From assembly GCA_005885325.1 (NCBI GenBank), contig VAYX01000050.1:1-24519 (forward strand): a DNA stretch of 24,519 nt, written 5' to 3'. Source of the stretch: Actinomycetota bacterium (GTDB taxonomy: Bacteria; Actinomycetota; UBA4738; HRBIN12). Below, one piece after another: positions 20,496-24,519 of this stretch. The number at the start of each line of letters is the position of its first letter. Position 1 is the first letter of the stretch. The notes below the pieces were generated by a model that ran no database searches, was not told the origin of the DNA, and worked only from the letters and a program-made list of their open reading frames with translations. The position numbers were made by a program, and so were the translations under genes.

Positions 20496-22609
20496 GGGTT
20501 CACGAGCTGGCGAAGGAACTGGGGGTGACGAGCAAGGATCTGCTCGCCGCCCTCGAGGCCATGGGGTTCGAAGGTCGGACGGCATCGTCCTCCGTCCCCG
20601 ACGAGGCCGTTCCTCGCCTGCGAGCCTCGGGCGGCAAGGCCGTCCCGGGCGCCAAGCCACGGGCGGCCCGGGAGGAGCCGGTGGCCAAGTCCCGGGCCAG
20701 GCCCAAGGCCAAGGCCGAGCCCGAGCCCGACGTGAAGCCGAAGCCCGCGGCCAAGGCCACTGCCGCTCGGCCCGATGGGGCGGCCACGGCGACGGTTGCG
20801 GTCCCCGCGGTCGCTCCCGCCGCCCAGGCGAAGCCGGCGCCGGCGGCAGCGCCGGCCAAGCCGGCGTTGCCCTCCCTCAAGGTCGTCCGAGGCTCGAGCG
20901 CGCAGGACCTGGCCGAGAAGGTCGGCCGGACCCCTGCCGACATCGTGAAGATCCTCCTCTCGCTGGGGGAGATGGTCACCGCGACGCAGTCGCTCTCCGA
21001 CGAGGCCATCACGCTCGTCGCCACGGAGCTCGGCTACGAGGCCGAGGTCGTCGGCTTCGAGGAGGAGCAGGAGGAGGAGCAGGTCGACGAGAGCCGCCTG
21101 CGGCCCCGGCCCCCCGTGGTGACCGTCATGGGACACGTCGACCACGGGAAGACCCTGCTGCTCGATGCCATCCGCAAGACCGATGTCGTCTCGCAGGAGT
21201 TCGGGGGCATCACCCAGCACATCGGGGCTTATCAGGTGCACGTGGACGGGCGGGAGATCACGTTCATCGACACGCCGGGCCACGAGGCCTTCACGGCGAT
21301 GCGGGCTCGGGGGGCGCAGGTCACCGATATCGCGGTGCTCGTGGTGGCGGCCGACGACGGGGTCAAGCCCCAGACCGTCGAGGCCCTCGACCACGTCCGG
21401 GCCGCCGGCGTGCCGATCATCGTCGCCGTGAACAAGGTCGACAAGCCCGAGTCGGACCCCCAGCGGGTGCGCCAGCAGATGGTGGAGCTCGGCGTGGTGC
21501 CGGCCGAATGGGGTGGGACCGTCGAGTTCGTCGACGTGTCGGCGAAAGCTCGGACCAACCTGGACAGCTTGCTCGAGACGATCCTCCTGGTCGCCGACCT
21601 CGAGGAGCTGAAAGCCGATCCCGAGGGCCGGGCCCGAGGCGCCGTCATCGACGCCAACCTGGACAAGGGCCGGGGGGCGGTCGCCTCGGTGCTCGTGCAG
21701 AAGGGTTCGCTCGACGTGGGGGACGCCCTCGTCGCCGGGAGCGCCTGGGCCAAGGTCCGGGCCATGCTGGACGAGAACGGCCGGCCGGTGAAGCAGGCCG
21801 GTCCCAGCAAGCCCGTGCAGATCCTGGGATGGTCGTCGGTGCCGAACGCCGGCGACGATTTCCGCGAGGTCCAGGACGAGCGCGAGGCCCGGCATCTGGC
21901 GCAGGAGCGCGAGGCCAAGTTCCGGGCGGCCGAGCTCGTGACCAGCCGGCCTCCCACGCTCCAGGAGCTCATGGCACAGGCTCGCCAGGCCGAGGTCCCC
22001 GATCTCAACCTGGTGGTCAAGGCCGATGTCCAGGGCTCGCTCGGAGCCGTCATGGACGCATTCCTGAAGCTGCCGCAGGACGAGGTCCGGGTGAACATCA
22101 TCCACGGGGCCACCGGGGGGATCACGGAGAGCGACATCGCGCTGGCCGTCGCGTCGGACGCCATCGTCGTGGGGTTCAACGTGCGCCCCGACGCCAACGC
22201 GCGGGAGCTCGCCGACCGCGAGGGCGTCGACGTCCGCCTGTACCGGGTCATCTACGAGGCCATCGACGACATCCGGAGCGCCCTCTCCGGCATGCTGAAG
22301 CCCGAGGAGCATGAGATCGAGCTCGGTCGGGCGGAGGTGCGGACCCTGTTCCGGGTTCCCCGGGTCGGGGTGGTGGCCGGCTCGTACGTGGTATCGGGCA
22401 ACATCACCCGCAATTCGCGGGCCCGAGTGGTGCGTGACGGCGTGGTGGTCTACGAGGGCCGGATCGGCTCGCTTCGACGGTTCAAGGACGATGTCCGGGA
22501 GGTGGCGGAGGGCTTCGAGTGCGGGATCTCGATCGAGAACTTCCAGGACGTCCACGAGGGCGACATCATCGAGGCGTACGAGGTCCGCGAGGTCGCCCGG
22601 CAGTTGTAG
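20492..22609 (+). CDS. infB: Translation initiation factor IF-2
   Basis: IF-2 is the GTPase that brings initiator fMet-tRNA to the 30S subunit and promotes subunit joining. The 705-residue protein has a first IF2_N module ('VHELAKELGVTSKDLLAALEAMGF'), a short Lys/Pro/Ala-rich linker (~50-128), and a second IF2_N module (~128-185). The GTPase domain has G1 GHVDHGKT (214-221), switch 'GGITQHIGAYQV', G3 'DTPGHEAF', G4 'NKVD' and G5 'SAK'. Domains II to IV end with 'GYVVSG'-like 'GSYVVSGNITRNSRARVVRDG' and 'FQDVHEGDIIEAYEV'. The linker is much shorter than in Streptomyces or Mycobacterium IF-2, which are about 900-1000 residues, so the size resembles the Bacillus protein. Confidence 0.97.
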   Translation: MRVHELAKELGVTSKDLLAALEAMGFEGRTASSSVPDEAVPRLRASGGKAVPGAKPRAAREEPVAKSRARPKAKAEPEPDVKPKPAAKATAARPDGAATATVAVPAVAPAAQAKPAPAAAPAKPALPSLKVVRGSSAQDLAEKVGRTPADIVKILLSLGEMVTATQSLSDEAITLVATELGYEAEVVGFEEEQEEEQVDESRLRPRPPVVTVMGHVDHGKTLLLDAIRKTDVVSQEFGGITQHIGAYQVHVDGREITFIDTPGHEAFTAMRARGAQVTDIAVLVVAADDGVKPQTVEALDHVRAAGVPIIVAVNKVDKPESDPQRVRQQMVELGVVPAEWGGTVEFVDVSAKARTNLDSLLETILLVADLEELKADPEGRARGAVIDANLDKGRGAVASVLVQKGSLDVGDALVAGSAWAKVRAMLDENGRPVKQAGPSKPVQILGWSSVPNAGDDFREVQDEREARHLAQEREAKFRAAELVTSRPPTLQELMAQARQAEVPDLNLVVKADVQGSLGAVMDAFLKLPQDEVRVNIIHGATGGITESDIALAVASDAIVVGFNVRPDANARELADREGVDVRLYRVIYEAIDDIRSALSGMLKPEEHEIELGRAEVRTLFRVPRVGVVAGSYVVSGNITRNSRARVVRDGVVVYEGRIGSLRRFKDDVREVAEGFECGISIENFQDVHEGDIIEAYEVREVARQL

Positions 22610-22628
22610 GCGCCGTCCGGAGGGCCAG

Positions 22629-22922
22629 ATGCTCGTTGCGCTGGAACGGTTCGACCTGCGGATCCCCGGATGCGGCTCGCTCAAGGAGAAGCGCCACGTG
22701 GTGAAGACGCTCACCGGGGGCATCCGGTCCAAGTTCAACGTGGCGGTGGCGGAGGTGGACCACCACGACCTGTGGCAGCGGACCACGATCGCCGTCTCGG
22801 CCGTCTCCGGCGATGCCTATCACGCGAAGCGGGTCATGCACGAGGTCGAGAAGTTCGTCGAGCGATGGGCCGAGGTCGAGGTCATCGACGCTGACCTCAC
22901 CCTGCACGCTCCGGATGACTGA
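22629..22922 (+). CDS. DUF503 family protein
   Basis: A 97-residue DUF503 (YlxP-like) protein with the typical start 'MLVALERFDLRIPGCGSLKEKRHVVKTL' and 'NVAVAEVDHHDLWQRTTIAVSAVS'. The family is regularly found between infB and rbfA in Gram-positive bacteria, and its function is not established; a role in ribosome assembly is inferred from location only. GGAGGG (22619-22624) is well placed before the ATG. Its last eight bases overlap the rbfA start in another frame. Confidence 0.9.
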   Translation: MLVALERFDLRIPGCGSLKEKRHVVKTLTGGIRSKFNVAVAEVDHHDLWQRTTIAVSAVSGDAYHAKRVMHEVEKFVERWAEVEVIDADLTLHAPDD

Positions 22923-23265
22923 GGGGACCCGCCCCGGGAGGGTGTCGGAGGAGTTCCGGGAGATCCTGGCGGAGGAGATCCCGAAGCTGAAAGACCCGAG
23001 GATCGGTTTCGTCACCGTGATCCAGGTGCGGGTGACCCCGGATCTCCGGCTGGCTCGGGTGTTCTACACGGCCATGGGCGACGAGAAGGAGCGCAAGGCC
23101 ACGGCGGCGGGCCTCCGATCGGCCCGGGCGCACCTGCGTCAGGTGATCGGGGGCCAGGTCCGGATCAAGACCCTCCCAGATCTTCAGTTCGAGGAAGACC
23201 GGTCGATCGAAGAGGCCGACCGGATCGACCGGCTGATCCGCCAGCTGCACGAGGGGGAGCCGTGA
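22915..23265 (+). CDS. rbfA: 30S ribosome-binding factor A
   Basis: RbfA is a KH-like factor needed for late 16S rRNA maturation. The 116-residue protein carries 'RVSEEFREILAEEIPKLKDPRIGFVTVIQVRVTPDLRLARVFYTAMG' as consecutive core blocks and ends with 'LPDLQFEEDRSIEEADRIDRLI', the usual RbfA end. ATG 22915 is chosen because it sits a few residues before the conserved core; it lies inside the DUF503 gene by eight bases, which implies translational coupling. The stop overlaps the next GTG (GTGA). Confidence 0.95.
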   Translation: MTEGTRPGRVSEEFREILAEEIPKLKDPRIGFVTVIQVRVTPDLRLARVFYTAMGDEKERKATAAGLRSARAHLRQVIGGQVRIKTLPDLQFEEDRSIEEADRIDRLIRQLHEGEP

Positions 23266-24242
23266 GCGACCAGATGGCACGGGCGGCCCAGATCCTGTCG
23301 GGCGCGAAGGAGGTCGCGCTGGCCTGCCATGTGAACCCCGATACGGACGCGCTCGGCTCGATGCTGGGGCTTTCGATCGTCCTTCGGTCGCGGGGGGCCC
23401 AGACGGTGTGCTCCTTCGCCAACGAGCCGTTCGACGTCCCGCGGTGGGCCGCAGTTCTCCCCGGCACCGACGCGCTGGTCCCGCCATCCACGTTTCCCAA
23501 GGAGCCGGAGATCATGGTGACGTGCGACGCCGCGTCACTGGATCGGCTGGGCGCGCTGGGCGCGAACGCGGGACGGGCCCGCGAGCTGATCTGGATCGAT
23601 CACCACGTGAGCAACGAGGGACTGGGGACGACCCCCCTCATCGACCCGTCGGCCTCGTCCACGTGCGAGATGGTCTTCCGGCTGGTCCGCGCCATGGGCG
23701 GTGACCTGCCGGACGACGCCGCCCTGTGCTTGTACGCCGGCCTGGTGACCGACACCGGGAGGTTCCAGTACGCCTCGGTCCGGCCGGAGACGCTGCGCCT
23801 GGCGGCGGAGCTCCGCGAGCACCGGTTCGACCACACGCACGTGGCCCAGGCGCTGTACGAGGACAACGCGACGACGTACCTGAAGCTTCTCGGGGTCGCG
23901 CTCCATCGCATTACGTTGGCCGAAGGGGCCGACCTGGCTTGGACGTACCTGACGCAGGCCGACCTGGCCGGCGCCGGCGTGCACCCGACCGAGACCGATG
24001 ACCTCATCGACGTGGTGCGGACGGCGCGGGAGACCGACGTGGCCGCGGTGATGAAGCAGCAGCGCGACGGGAGGTTCCGGGTCAGCCTCCGCTCTCGTGG
24101 GGGCCACGACGTGTCGAAGGTCGCGTCGATCTTCGGCGGGGGCGGCCATCGACTGGCGTCGGGGTACACGTCGAAGCATGGCCTGGCGGGGACGGTGGAG
24201 CGGCTCGAGGCCGCGCTGCGGGGCGAGCCCGTGGAGCCGTGA
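23262..24242 (+). CDS. nrnA: DHH/DHHA1 phosphoesterase, NrnA-like (oligoribonuclease / pAp phosphatase)
   Basis: NrnA-type enzymes degrade short oligonucleotides and dephosphorylate pAp. The 326-residue protein has the manganese motifs 'CHVNPDTDALGS' (His23, Asp27, Asp29), 'TCDAAS', 'DHHVSN' (113-118) and 'GLVTDTGRF', followed by the DHHA1 substrate-binding domain with 'GGGGHRLASG' (from 292). All metal ligands of the family are present. It starts at GTG 23262 within the rbfA stop and ends overlapping truB. In actinobacteria and firmicutes this gene commonly lies between rbfA and truB. Whether nanoRNA, c-di-AMP breakdown products or pAp is the main substrate cannot be told from sequence. Confidence 0.92.
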   Translation: MSDQMARAAQILSGAKEVALACHVNPDTDALGSMLGLSIVLRSRGAQTVCSFANEPFDVPRWAAVLPGTDALVPPSTFPKEPEIMVTCDAASLDRLGALGANAGRARELIWIDHHVSNEGLGTTPLIDPSASSTCEMVFRLVRAMGGDLPDDAALCLYAGLVTDTGRFQYASVRPETLRLAAELREHRFDHTHVAQALYEDNATTYLKLLGVALHRITLAEGADLAWTYLTQADLAGAGVHPTETDDLIDVVRTARETDVAAVMKQQRDGRFRVSLRSRGGHDVSKVASIFGGGGHRLASGYTSKHGLAGTVERLEAALRGEPVEP

Positions 24243-24519
24243 GCCCGGTCGAAGGGCTCCTGCTGGTGGACAAGCCGAAAGGCGTCACGTCCCACGACGT
24301 GGTCGACGCGGCTCGGCGGACCCTCGACACCCGGAAGATCGGGCATGCCGGAACGCTCGACCCCATGGCCACCGGACTGCTGATCCTCGGGATCGGCCGG
24401 GCCACGCGCCTGCTCCGGTTCCTCGCGGACCTCCCGAAGACCTATGAGGGCACCGGGCTGCTCGGGGTGGAGACCGAGACGCTCGACGCCGAAGGCGAGG
24501 TGGTGCGGACCGCCGGTGT
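24239..24519 (+). CDS. truB: tRNA pseudouridine-55 synthase TruB (3' partial)
   Basis: TruB makes pseudouridine 55 in the T-loop of tRNAs. The first 93 codons are present and the gene runs off the window. They include 'GLLLVDKPKGVTSHDVV', the catalytic motif 'GHAGTLDPMATGLL' with Asp41, and 'LPKTYEGTGLLGVETETLDAEGEV'. GTG 24239 overlaps the nrnA stop (GTGA). It follows infB and rbfA as in most bacteria. Confidence 0.95.
   Translation, partial: MSPVEGLLLVDKPKGVTSHDVVDAARRTLDTRKIGHAGTLDPMATGLLILGIGRATRLLRFLADLPKTYEGTGLLGVETETLDAEGEVVRTAG

Noticed and set aside
19904..22786. 960-codon minus-strand open frame opposite nusA-infB
   Set aside because: It mirrors the codon pattern of infB, which is certain on the plus strand; no recognisable domain is visible.
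1..24519. Mobile element, CRISPR array, tRNA or prophage
   Set aside because: No transposase, integrase, direct-repeat array or cloverleaf-like sequence was found by reading; every stretch is explained by genes or short leaders.

Overview
The window is very GC-rich, densely coded DNA that looks like an Actinomycetota chromosome, probably from a poorly sampled deep lineage rather than a model class. The backbone is the conserved bacterial order rpsB-tsf-pyrH-frr-cdsA-dxr-rseP ... ispG ... proS-(small gene)-rimP-nusA-ylxR-infB-DUF503-rbfA-nrnA-truB. The very GC-rich composition, frequent GTG starts, many ATGA/GTGA start-stop overlaps and several apparently leaderless starts all fit. I see no mobile element, CRISPR array, tRNA, rRNA or phage gene.

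Layout. 1-2160: end of a membrane-anchored PQQ-type beta-propeller protein and an overlapping polytopic membrane protein, both of unknown role. 2161-6594: promoter, structured leader, then rpsB, tsf, pyrH, frr and cdsA (translation, UMP kinase, ribosome recycling, phospholipid precursor). 6595-8937: dxr (MEP isoprenoid pathway) and the site-2 protease gene rseP. 8938-11404: an OmpR-type response regulator, a histidine kinase and a YjbQ-family gene, overlapping each other, inserted between rseP and ispG. 11405-12521: ispG. 12518-14808, minus strand: trpE-trpG behind a complete ribosome-mediated trp attenuator. 14856-16359: a divergently transcribed secreted protein of unknown function. 16367-18422: proS and a small unknown gene. 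18459-24519: the rimP-nusA-ylxR-infB-DUF503-rbfA-nrnA-truB operon, with a terminator-like hairpin in its leader; truB runs off the window.

How the genes work together. Most encode translation initiation, elongation, recycling and ribosome maturation factors, transcription antitermination, and two steps of isoprenoid synthesis (Dxr, IspG). The trpEG operon makes anthranilate, the first step of tryptophan synthesis, and appears to sense charged tRNA-Trp through a 22-residue leader peptide carrying three Trp codons.

The most noteworthy signals are regulatory. They are the trp attenuator (promoter, Trp-rich leader peptide, competing hairpins, U-tailed terminator, then the true trpE GTG start); a hairpin plus T-tract between the rimP-nusA promoter and rimP; and a recurring GGTAnnCT -10-like element placed so that transcription would begin 0-4 bases before the start codon of several genes. 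Apart from these, the response regulator seems to lack the last helix of its receiver domain, and CdsA carries an acidic N-terminal extension of about 230 residues. I did not find a new defence or mobile system; the gene content is mostly housekeeping.
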